From: JAYEJW01 sp034716535
GTDB taxonomy: Bacteria > Pseudomonadota > Gammaproteobacteria > Chromatiales > Chromatiaceae
DNA: 13,374 nucleotides
Reading direction: 5' to 3'
NCBI GenBank assembly: GCA_034716535.1
Contig: JAYEJW010000209.1
Location: forward strand, 1-13,374
Part shown: positions 1-5,751 of the stretch, one piece after another
Layout: every line of letters starts with the position of its first letter
Numbering within the stretch: position 1 is the stretch's first letter
Notes under the pieces: generated by a model
Told to the model about the DNA's origin: nothing
Databases searched by the model: none
What the model saw: the letters and a program-made list of their open reading frames with translations, nothing else
Translations under genes and position numbers: made by a program

Positions 1-566
1 TTTTTGCCCACCGGCAGAACCAGCGGGTTGTCGACGGCGCGCAGGTACTGGTCTCCCGCCTGGTCCTTGGGGAGATAGCGGCTTTCCACCTTGACCGTCT
101 TGGGCTTGCCTTCAACCTCAACGGAGTGGTCCAGGTACTCGTACTCCCACCACCACTGGTGGCCGATGACCTTGACGTCGAGGAGGTCCTCTCCTTTCGG
201 GACTTCCCAAACCCTTTCCAGGGTCTTCTGCGCGGAGCTGGCAATGGTCAAGTCCACGCCCAGCACGAGCACCGGCACGATGACCCAGGCCCAGTGGCCG
301 AACCAGCTCTCATGAAAATTCTGATCGGCCTCGTAGCCACGGCTCTTGCGGTGGTGGTACAGCGAGTAGCCGACGACCGAGAAAATGATCGCCAGGAGCA
401 CCGTCGCGATGGTCGTGGTGAGCATGTGGATGTCGTAGATCTCCTGCGCCACGCCCGCAGCAGGCTCGGGGAAGTTGAGCCCCAGCTCGGCGGACGCGGT
501 TCCTGCCCAGGCGGACAGCAAAGGAAAGACGGATGCGGCGCCGATGCGCTTCATGATTACTGCCAT
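1..566 (-). CDS. coxB: Cytochrome c oxidase subunit II, N-terminal part (cut by window edge)
   Basis: About 188 N-terminal residues are visible; the gene runs off the left edge. Subunit II takes electrons from cytochrome c through a periplasmic CuA centre and passes them to subunit I of the heme-copper oxidase in the inner membrane. Visible are a likely signal peptide (residues 1-26, ending ASA before E27), a periplasmic stretch, a first membrane helix (about 48-68), a basic loop (HHRKSR), a second helix (about 93-112), and the start of the cupredoxin domain with the aromatic motif HQWWWEYEY (136-144), which is diagnostic of the family. The CuA ligands lie outside the window. The ATG at 566 is chosen because a GAGAGG ribosome binding site lies just upstream, inside the end of the DUF2244 gene; a second in-frame ATG at 554 has no such site. 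The 8-base gap to DUF2244 suggests co-transcription. Family identification is firm; the oxidase type cannot be settled from this part. Confidence 0.93.
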   Translation of the reverse strand, partial: MAVIMKRIGAASVFPLLSAWAGTASAELGLNFPEPAAGVAQEIYDIHMLTTTIATVLLAIIFSVVGYSLYHHRKSRGYEADQNFHESWFGHWAWVIVPVLVLGVDLTIASSAQKTLERVWEVPKGEDLLDVKVIGHQWWWEYEYLDHSVEVEGKPKTVKVESRYLPKDQAGDQYLRAVDNPLVLPVGK

Positions 567-574
567 ATGCCCTC

Positions 575-1215
575 TCACTTTTTTGGAAGTGCGCCTCTGG
601 CGCATCTTGTCGCCCTCTCCCTTTCCCGTGGAAGAGAAAAGCCGGTCAGCGCGCGAACGCCGTGGCCGGTCGGTAACGGAGACTCCAGCCCGGGTGAAAC
701 AGCCTCGGCAACGGCCTGAGCGGTGCCGGACTGCCGAAAACCCAATCTGCCCTGAAGCGCCACGCCAAGCTCCTCGCGCTCGGCCTCCACGAGCTTGACG
801 CCGACCTCATAACGCCCCCCGTGACAGCGCAACAGCAGCCGGCTGGGATACCAACCCCGGGGATCGCGCAGCAGCGAGACCTGGGTCCAGTACCGCGACA
901 GCCGGGCGACCTCCTCGAGCCGGCGCCCCCCGCGCAAGACCCGAAGGTCAGAGCCGTTGATCTCGATCACTTCCCGGCGATGACCTGCCAGGGCGCTGAG
1001 ATAGAACCCCCCGGCGAGCACGACCAGTTCCAAGCCGGCGAACGGCAACACCAGCCAAGCGCCCAAGGCGGCAAAATAGCAACCGACGAGACCAAGACAG
1101 CAGGCGAAAAAAAGAACCAGCCACTTGGTGCGACGCCAGCTCAGTGCGCAATTGGGGCGGAGCGTAAACCTGTATCCATGTATCCACCGGAATCCTGCTC
1201 TTGGAACACCGCCAT
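575..1215 (-). CDS. DUF2244 membrane protein; 5' end frameshifted by an 8-bp duplication
   Basis: The protein shows the DUF2244 signature: YRFTLRPNCALSWRRTKW, a long hydrophobic hairpin with GAWLVLPFAGLEL, then a soluble part (VIEINGSDLRVLRGGR ... WYPSRLLLRCHGGRYEVGVKL). Function is unknown. In many proteobacteria such genes sit beside coxB, as here, so a role in oxidase assembly is possible but inferred. The best start is the ATG at 1215: it has a GAGAGGGG site 9 bases upstream and would begin MAVFQEQDSGGY. That frame leaves the domain frame at the tandem duplication 1171-1186. Removing one 8-bp copy joins MAVFQEQDSGGY directly to RFTLRPNCALSW and gives about 210 residues. As the sequence stands, the domain frame is open only from ATGs at 1237 or 1294, neither with a visible ribosome binding site, giving 220 or 239 residues with an atypical N-terminus. 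The gene is therefore either disrupted, expressed from a poor start, or mis-assembled at this repeat. Confidence 0.82.
1171..1186. repeat. Perfect 8-bp tandem duplication (TGTATCCA x2)
   Basis: TGTATCCA occurs twice without a break. It lies at the point where the likely N-terminal reading frame of the DUF2244 gene and the domain frame part company. Eight is not a multiple of three, and deleting one copy restores a single frame. Confidence 0.9.
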
Positions 1216-1327
1216 CTGTGTGCCCCCCTCTCAGCATCGTAACGGAGTTACAGCGGACTGCTTTCTGCGCCGACAAGAAGGCCATTGCGCTCATTCCGGA
1301 CGCGCACAGAAACAGGTCGCCAGGGAG

Positions 1328-1349
1328 TTCCGACTTAAAGGAGTCGGAA
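1328..1349. repeat. Inverted repeat with 8-bp arms
   Basis: TTCCGACT (1328-1335) and AGTCGGAA (1342-1349) are perfect complements around a 6-base centre, TAAAGG. On the + strand the centre plus first arm base spells AAAGGA, a Shine-Dalgarno-like sequence, and the last base of the arm is the A of an ATG. It can be read as an RNA hairpin or as a DNA-binding dyad in the region upstream of DUF2244-coxB. Confidence 0.6.
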
Positions 1350-1420
1350 TGTCGATGGGCGGAGGATGCTCGAACTCAACAGAAAACGCAATAGTTTTTG
1401 ATCTAGATCAATTAAGTTAG
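1349..1420 (+). CDS. Possible 23-codon small ORF (doubtful)
   Basis: An ATG at 1349 preceded by AAAGGAG at 7-base spacing opens a 23-codon frame (MSMGGGCSNSTENAIVFDLD...) that ends at TAG 1418-1420. It resembles nothing I recognise. Its 3' half contains the FNR-like palindrome, so this DNA may be regulatory rather than coding. The ribosome-binding-site-like sequence lies in the loop of an inverted repeat, which is the only feature that makes it worth listing. Confidence 0.15.
   Translation: MSMGGGCSNSTENAIVFDLDQLS
1398..1411. promoter_or_regulatory. FNR/ANR-type binding site TTGATCTAGATCAA
   Basis: This 14-bp perfect palindrome matches the FNR-family consensus TTGAT-N4-ATCAA at every fixed position. 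FNR-type proteins switch genes in response to oxygen; related DNR/NNR regulators read the same box. It lies between the leftward DUF2244-coxB pair and the rightward two-component remnant. On the minus strand it covers the predicted -10/start region of a candidate promoter, which would fit repression of an aerobic oxidase without oxygen. Confidence 0.75.
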
Positions 1421-1439
1421 AACATTAAGAGTTTCTGAA
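1411..1439 (-). promoter_or_regulatory. Candidate sigma-70 promoter for DUF2244-coxB
   Basis: On the minus strand, TTCAGA (1439-1434) and CTTAAT (1416-1411) are spaced by 17 bases; each matches four of six consensus positions. Transcription would start near 1404, in the middle of the FNR-like palindrome. The local base composition is much more AT-rich than its surroundings. This is prediction only. Confidence 0.35.
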
Positions 1440-1820
1440 ATAAGAATTATCAATGTGCTCATAGCGTTAGGTGCTCGGCCGAAAGCCTATACACCGCTCC
1501 CGCCGCAGTCCTTCCCCCTGGTAGGGTTTGGAGAGGTAGGCGCCTGCGGACGTCCAGTGCACCGGGTTCGGCTCCGCCGCACCGAGCAACCGATGGCCGT
1601 CGGGCTCGCGTCGTCCCATCGAATGAGCTCCCGTCGAGGACCTGAGAGCATGAGGTGCTACGAAGGCGAAAACCCGTGCCAAGGGGTGCCGACCACGCGG
1701 TTCCTGGACAAAGGGGGGAGAGGTAATCGATTACCGCATCGCGCGATCCCTCTACCGACGGCGCGGACGGTCAATCTGTGCCTGAAGAGACTTCGCGCCC
1801 TTGCTGCCGGGGGCAGCAAC
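1440..1820. other. Stretch without a recognisable gene, upstream of the kinase remnant
   Basis: Open frames here (for example from 1455 on the + strand and 1682 on the minus strand) give low-complexity translations without recognisable motifs. It may hold the eroded sensor part of the kinase described next, but none of the three + strand frames shows a sensor domain or the H-box. The two palindromes at 1722-1747 are the only structure I see. Confidence 0.5.
1722..1735. promoter_or_regulatory. 14-bp perfect palindrome (possible operator)
   Basis: GGTAATCGATTACC is perfectly self-complementary. A second perfect palindrome, ATCGCGCGAT (1738-1747), follows within three bases. They precede the recognisable part of the kinase remnant. 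No regulator is identified. Confidence 0.35.
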
Positions 1821-2358
1821 TGCATACCGATCTTTTCAACCAGCTCATCGATGACATACGGGGTATCATCGGCGAGTTACGGGAAGTCAGTCATGAGCTG
1901 AGACCTCTTTTCCTGGAGCGGATGGGACTGACCGAGGCGATCCAGTACTACTGCAGCGAGCTGAACGAAAGCGCCGGGATCAATGTATGCGGCTTGGCGC
2001 AAGAGGTTCCGGTGGAACCGGATGCGCGCGTGCGGTGCAGTGTTTCCTGAGCTTGCGAGAGGCATCGACCAATGCCATCGAGCATGCGAATGCCTCGCGG
2101 ATCGACGTGGTCCTGGAGTCTCCGGCGTCCGACTCCCTCACTCCGCGGTTTGCCGACGACGGAGCCGGTTTCGACACGAAACAGACGTTCAGCTCACCGG
2201 CCGGCCTCGGCCCGTCCATGATACGGGAGCGTGCGGAGAGTATCCGCGGCAGTGCGCAGATCCTCAGTACACCAGGGAAGGGAACCAGGGCGACGATCAC
2301 AGTACCCCCGAAGCCGGACCCGACCTCGACTCAAGATGCGTTGGAGTCCGAGAAATGA
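1820..2358 (+). pseudogene. NarL-type sensor histidine kinase remnant (5' truncated, frameshifted)
   Basis: Two overlapping frames make up the C-terminal half of a HisKA_3/HATPase_c kinase. The first gives GQQLHTDLFNQL ... IGELREVSHELRPLFLERMGLTEAIQYYCSELNESAGINV, the second helix of the dimerisation domain. The second gives the N-box (LREASTNAIEHANAS), G1 (DDGAGFD) and G2 (GLGPSMIRERAESI ... STPGKGTRATITVP). They join at about 2036: in the alignment with the family, TG stands where a three-base Leu codon is expected, so one base appears to be lost. The first frame ends at TGA 2048-2050. The phosphoacceptor H-box and all sensor domains are missing upstream, where the first frame meets a stop at 1724. 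The response regulator gene follows 62 bases downstream, so this was probably its partner. A sequencing error could explain the frameshift but not the missing 5' half. Confidence 0.8.
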
Positions 2359-2420
2359 TCGGTCGAATCCAAGCTTCGAGGTAACGGAACGATGACGCAA
2401 ACAGATGTTTAGCGCAGAGA

Positions 2421-3047
2421 ATGCCTATTAAAATCGTTCTAGCGGACGACCACTCCATTATTCGTCAGGGCTTGGCGCCGCTGTTCGGGGCAGAACACGA
2501 CATGGAGCTCGTGGCCCAGGCCGACAACGGCCGAGAGGCTTTCGTACTCATCGAATCGCGTCGGCCAGATGTGGCCATCCTGGATATCAGCATGCCGGAA
2601 ATGACCGGAATCGAGGTCACCCGGAAGGTGGTCGATGCCGGCTTCTCTACCCAGGTTATCCTTCTTACGATGCACGAGGACCCTTCCGCCGTGCTCGAAG
2701 CACTGGAGGCGGGTGCCGCGGGCTACGTGCTCAAAGACAATTCCTTCGAAGAGCTGGTTCAGGCCGTTCAAGCAGTGGTTGCCGGGGCCACCTTCGTGAC
2801 CCCGTCCGTTCGGGAAAAGCTGCGCAAACTCCAACGCCAAGGCAAGACCGCCGCCTCCTTGTCAAAGAGGGAACGCGAGGTCATCAAGCTGATCGCACAG
2901 GGACGAAGCAGCAAGGAGATCGGCCGGATCATGGACATCAGCCCGCGCACCGTGGACACCTATCGCAAGCGTCTTATGGACAAGCTGGACCTGCACACCC
3001 TCGCCGACGTGGTGCGCTACGCGGTGCGCACCGGAATGGTCTCATGA
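2421..3047 (+). CDS. NarL/FixJ-family response regulator
   Basis: A complete 208-residue two-component regulator. The receiver domain (about 1-120) has the acidic pair D9/D10, phosphoacceptor D55 in LDISMPEMTG, T83 and K105. The LuxR-type helix-turn-helix (about 145-205) shows LSKREREVIKLIAQGRSSKEIG and SPRTVDTYRKRLMDKL, typical of this family. It should bind DNA as a phosphorylation-controlled dimer. The ATG at 2421 fits the usual domain start; only a weak GAGA precedes it. The upstream kinase is broken, so if this protein is still active it must be phosphorylated by another kinase, by a small phosphodonor, or not at all. All key residues are intact, which argues against advanced decay. Its targets cannot be read from the sequence; nearby palindromes (1722-1735, 3165-3176) are untested candidates. 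Confidence 0.92.
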   Translation: MPIKIVLADDHSIIRQGLAPLFGAEHDMELVAQADNGREAFVLIESRRPDVAILDISMPEMTGIEVTRKVVDAGFSTQVILLTMHEDPSAVLEALEAGAAGYVLKDNSFEELVQAVQAVVAGATFVTPSVREKLRKLQRQGKTAASLSKREREVIKLIAQGRSSKEIGRIMDISPRTVDTYRKRLMDKLDLHTLADVVRYAVRTGMVS

Positions 3048-3058
3048 CCCTGGTAAGC

Positions 3059-3216
3059 GCGGCATTATGTAGCAACTGCACATGATTCGGCCCGGACAGA
3101 CCGGGAGCGTGGCGCAACATCCTGAAAATGGAGACCGCGTCCGAGGTGAGTCAGACGCGCGACTAGCTTATAAGCTGTTGACCCGAAAACAATGTGCAAC
3201 TGCTACATACTGCCGC
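3059..3216. mobile_element. MITE-like element with ~25-bp inverted repeats
   Basis: The outer 25 bases of each end (3059-3083 and 3192-3216) are inverted copies with 22 of 25 matches; the core TATGTAGCA...TGCACAT is shared. About 108 bases lie between them, with no ORF. A 12-bp palindrome, AGCTTATAAGCT (3165-3176), is inside. The right end coincides with the point where homology of the adjacent gene fragment stops. I see no transposase and no clear target-site duplication, so it could be an internally deleted insertion sequence, a non-autonomous element, or a long dyad from another source. Confidence 0.5.
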
Positions 3217-3405
3217 TCAATTGCGGGCGGCGATGGCACCGAACACACTGGAGGTCATGCGGCACAGCTCCGGGGCCTCCTTGACCAGATCGCCGAAGGG
3301 GCAGTGGTGGTTGTCCACCCGCAGACTGCCCGCCTCTCCCGGGGCCCGCTCGAAGTTGCCGCCGATGCGGTTCTTGATCTCGATGATCAGCTCGGCATAC
3401 TGGTC
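3217..3405 (-). pseudogene. Fragment of a methanogen-output-domain-1-like regulator
   Basis: On the minus strand one frame reads QYAELIIEIKNRIGGNFER ... LRVDNHHCPFGDLVKEAPELCRMTSSVFGAIAARN and then meets a stop. The CPF..V..APELCRMTSSVFG.IAARN pattern resembles the domain called methanogen output domain 1, which ends sensory and regulatory proteins and normally continues with FGYAKV-like sequence. The 3' continuation is absent, with the inverted-repeat element beginning at the break. At the 5' side the frame overlaps the last codons of the FmdB-like gene in a different frame, and no upstream domain or start is present. It is therefore a relic truncated at both ends. The domain name is recalled from memory and is less certain than the truncation. 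Confidence 0.55.
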
Positions 3406-3602
3406 GGGGCCTGCTGTTTCTCGAAGGTACGCATGGCCGCCTCCCGCCCCTGCGCCATGCGGCCCTGGACCGCAGGCGCGGACAGGATGATCCGCTCGGG
3501 CTCGGCGCCGCAGGCGGGGCAAGTCGGCCCCTCTGCGGTCACGGCATGGCGCGCCTGGAACTGGGCCTGGCAGTTGGGACAACGATAGTCGTAAGTGGGC
3601 AC
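3387..3602 (-). CDS. FmdB-family zinc-ribbon protein
   Basis: A 71-residue protein beginning MPTYDYRCPNCQAQF, the standard start of the FmdB/CxxC_CxxC_SSSS family. Cysteines C8, C11, C28 and C31 form two CxxC knuckles that should bind one zinc. The family's SAP motif follows (LSAPAVQGRMAQGREAAMRTFEK). Function is uncertain: the name comes from a putative regulator near formamidase genes, and most members are uncharacterised. The start is GTG at 3602, with a strong AAGGAGG site 6 bases upstream. The last ten or so codons overlap, in another frame, the methanogen-output-domain-like fragment, so the present C-terminus (QQAPTSMPS) may derive from a rearrangement. It lies 76 bases downstream of the carbonic-anhydrase-like gene on the same strand, with a hairpin between. 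Confidence 0.85.
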   Translation of the reverse strand: MPTYDYRCPNCQAQFQARHAVTAEGPTCPACGAEPERIILSAPAVQGRMAQGREAAMRTFEKQQAPTSMPS

Positions 3603-3678
3603 GTTAAGCCTCCTTGAACTGCGAAGGGTCTGAAGGCGGCCGGAAAGGGCCGCCCCACGGCAGGATATACAGAACCGA

Positions 3679-4299
3679 TCAACCCCAGCGTGGTGGCTGG
3701 GGTTTGTCCACCCCGAACTGCGCCGAGGTCACGTCCGTGCGGACACGCTTGTCGGCGTCCCGGGTAGGCGGCCGCAGTCGCCGGGTCTCCACCTCCCAGA
3801 CCCAGCCGCTGACGGTGACGTCCCTGGGGATCAGCGGGTGATTCTTAAATGCCTCCACGGTCTTCATGCACGTCTGGTCCACGTCGTCCATCATGCCGAT
3901 CCACTTGGCGAATCCACCCGCGTCCAGTTTGAGCTCCGGCAGCGTCGGATCCAAGGTCAGGTTGTCGATATCCACGCCCCGCTCCCGCAGTGCCTTCTCC
4001 AGGTCCGCGGCGTTGGCCGAGAGCATACCGCACTGGGTGTGTTGGACGATCACGATCTCCTTCGTGCCGAAGAAATTGCAGGTCAGCATGGCGGATCGGA
4101 CGGCATCGTCGGTGATGGTGCCGCCCACCGGGGTGTCCACCCGGATCCCCAGGGCCTCATCTACGGGGAGGCGCTCGTCCATGCAGGCCAGTACCCATAA
4201 CTTGCGGTTGTTGGGGCCGTCCGGTCCGTAGCGGCGCCGCGTTGCCCAGTGGTCGTACTGATCGACGCGGGCTTGGATCTCTTCTTGCAATGTGGACAT
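3679..4299 (-). CDS. Beta-carbonic-anhydrase-family protein (possibly COS hydrolase-like)
   Basis: A 206-residue soluble enzyme of the beta-carbonic anhydrase fold. Zinc-site residues are C39 and the Asp/Arg pair in CMDER (C39-D41-R43) plus H87 and C90 in HTQCGM. These proteins normally hydrate CO2 to bicarbonate; close relatives hydrolyse COS or CS2. The segment that in ordinary members reads RNAGG before TDDAxRS reads DTPVGGTITDDAVRS here, and the preceding loop is a few residues shorter, so the substrate pocket may differ. The C-terminal WVWEVETRRL matches the family's closing strand and is followed by a polar tail. The ATG at 4299 is preferred: GGAGG lies 8 bases upstream, whereas the ATG at 4305 directly abuts that site. 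A stable hairpin spans the stop codon. Family is firm; substrate is inference. Confidence 0.88.
   Translation of the reverse strand: MSTLQEEIQARVDQYDHWATRRRYGPDGPNNRKLWVLACMDERLPVDEALGIRVDTPVGGTITDDAVRSAMLTCNFFGTKEIVIVQHTQCGMLSANAADLEKALRERGVDIDNLTLDPTLPELKLDAGGFAKWIGMMDDVDQTCMKTVEAFKNHPLIPRDVTVSGWVWEVETRRLRPPTRDADKRVRTDVTSAQFGVDKPQPPRWG
3681..3704 (-). terminator. Hairpin across the stop codon of the carbonic-anhydrase-like gene
   Basis: AACCCCAGC (3681-3689) and GCTGGGGTT (3696-3704) form a perfect 9-bp stem with a 6-base loop. The stem encodes the last residues (PQPPRWG) and includes part of the TGA stop. No U-tract follows on the minus strand, so it is more likely an attenuating or mRNA-stabilising structure before the FmdB-like gene than a strong intrinsic terminator. 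Confidence 0.4.
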
Positions 4300-4305
4300 G
4301 GTCAT

Positions 4306-4793
4306 CTCCTCCGGTTAGCGCTGTCTTGGTGGTATGCCCGCCATGCAGGGGCATGAAACCAGTCAGCAGCATCCGCGCCATGAACGGTTACCATATGAAT
4401 CAATGCCTTACGAAGACCTACCCGGATCCACTCGGAAGGGCGGGATTCGCAGTCGCGAGCGGCACGGGGTGCCCGACGGCTCAGGGGTGGGCGGCATCGA
4501 GGTGCGAAGCCTTGCTTCCCGATCGCGATGACGAACTTCCCGGTCGGCACGCCGCCAAGTCCAGCCGCCCCGCACGCACGTGCCCTGTTGGCCTACCCTT
4601 TCAGCGGCTTCAAGAACGCCGGCCCGGCACACATGCGGGGTGTGGCCGGCTCAGAAAATTTCGCCGCGGGGGAAACCGCAGGACAGGGTGTGAGAAGGAA
4701 GAAATCCGTTCCTGAGTTTATTTTCACCGCATTGCCCCAATATGAAGATGGAAACGGGTGGGTTTTCTCCGCGCCGCCTTAGTTCGCGTCATA
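4306..4793. other. Gene-poor stretch between carbonic-anhydrase-like and RRM genes
   Basis: About 490 bases with several open frames on both strands but no translation I recognise. The right part, from about 4700, is more AT-rich and looks like promoter-proximal DNA. An imperfect hairpin at 4617-4649 has an 11-bp stem (GCCGGC+CACAC against GTGTGGCCGGC) with a 4-base bulge; it has no clear U-tract and its role is unknown. Confidence 0.6.
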
Positions 4794-4822
4794 TTGACAG
4801 TCGTGCCTCCTTCGGCGCGTAT
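4794..4822 (+). promoter_or_regulatory. Candidate promoter for the first RRM gene
   Basis: A perfect -35 hexamer TTGACA (4794-4799) is followed after 17-20 bases by weak -10 candidates (CGTATT or TATTTT). The predicted transcript would have a short leader before the ATG at 4855. The -35 match is strong; the -10 match is poor. Confidence 0.35.
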
Positions 4823-4854
4823 TTTCGCGGTAACCGCTGGTGAAGGCGGTCTTA

Positions 4855-5445
4855 ATGGGCTCAACTCCTCAAAAAAAGAACCATTCCACAGCAACCATCC
4901 GCGTTGCCAATCTTCCGAACGAGACGAGCGAAGCGGATCTTCGAGCGCTGTTCTCCCAGTGCTGCTCGGTTCAACGGGTACGGCTGTTCTCGGGCGAACC
5001 CAGTCGCAGATCCGAGGGCTTCGGCTATCTGGACCTGAACTCTGACGAGGTCGAGAGCGCCGTCGCCGGGCTCGACGGACAAGTGTTCAATGGATCGATC
5101 ATCCGCGTCAGCGAGGTTTCCGGGAAACCGCTCGCGCCTCATGCCTCGGAGGATCATCCTGCGGGCGCAACGCCGCGCCCGGACGATGAAACACCCAGCA
5201 ACATCCTTCGACGCCGGTATGAGGTCTCCTCGGTGGAGAAAGCCGCAATGCCCGACGGCGGCCAAGGTAGTGACTGGTATCGCTACGTGCTCACTAGCGG
5301 ACGGGCCCGGATCACAGGGTTTCACCGCGGTACGCTCGAAGAGGTCAAGGCGTACGCGGCAAGTTGCGCGGAGGATTTCAATCTGCGCAGTACGACGGGA
5401 AAGAGCACCCGCGCCCTGGCCTACAGCAAGAAGAAATCGCCCTAG
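4855..5445 (+). CDS. RRM RNA-binding protein with an extra C-terminal domain
   Basis: A 196-residue protein. The N-terminal RRM (about 13-90) carries RNP2 IRVANL (15-20) and RNP1 with GFGYLDL (55-61); the RNP1 aromatics F56 and Y58 are kept, while the usual basic residue before GFG is Glu. A hydrophilic linker (about 95-138) leads to a conserved-looking C-terminal module (about 139-184: WYRYVLTSGRARITGFHRGTLEEVKAYA...) that I cannot name. Its YVL..G..RITG..RGT pattern suggests a small alpha/beta nucleic-acid or ligand-binding fold, which is inference. The last residues are lysine-rich. The ATG at 4855 is chosen over an in-frame GTG at 4840 because AAGGCGG sits at suitable spacing before it. 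A second, minimal RRM gene lies 306 bases downstream on the same strand. Confidence 0.8.
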   Translation: MGSTPQKKNHSTATIRVANLPNETSEADLRALFSQCCSVQRVRLFSGEPSRRSEGFGYLDLNSDEVESAVAGLDGQVFNGSIIRVSEVSGKPLAPHASEDHPAGATPRPDDETPSNILRRRYEVSSVEKAAMPDGGQGSDWYRYVLTSGRARITGFHRGTLEEVKAYAASCAEDFNLRSTTGKSTRALAYSKKKSP

Positions 5446-5751
5446 GGATGCCCTCTGCAAGTGCGAGCTCAAGAAGCTCTTCCCGCTTCCCAAGATCCCA
5501 CAGACAAGCTTCTCGTGCTTTTCCCCCAGGTACCTGTTACTGTGCCTGCCGAGAGGACAAACCGATCTCCCGATCGGGACAAGGCGTTTGCCTATTTCGA
5601 CGAAATCCCACCGATTTCCCCGCGAGACTCGTAGCCCCTGCCTTACCCGTGCCGATGAAACGGCATTCCACTGTCGAAGAAATTCTTGTGCTTGGTGTTT
5701 TTCGATAGTGTCAAATTGAACCAACGCACGAAATTTCAGAGATAAACGCAT
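5446..5751 (+). other. 306-base interval between the two RRM genes
   Basis: No ORF here is convincing: one frame stays open from within the preceding gene to 5719 but its translation has no motif. The last 80 bases are AT-rich and probably hold the promoter and leader of the next gene, but I cannot place -35/-10 boxes with confidence. The long untranslated gap would suit the regulated 5' leader often found before bacterial RRM and cold-shock genes; that is inference. Confidence 0.5.

Noticed and set aside
1239..1251. Short dyad GTAAC-GGA-GTTAC
   Set aside because: Arms of five bases are expected by chance and nothing nearby gives it a role.
821..1348. Long + strand frame antisense to DUF2244
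   Set aside because: Low-complexity Gln/Pro-rich translation without motifs; the opposite strand has the DUF2244 signature.
4617..4649. Imperfect hairpin as a terminator
   Set aside because: Stem has a 4-base bulge, no following T-run, and no gene ends near it on either strand; mentioned only as structure in the gap.
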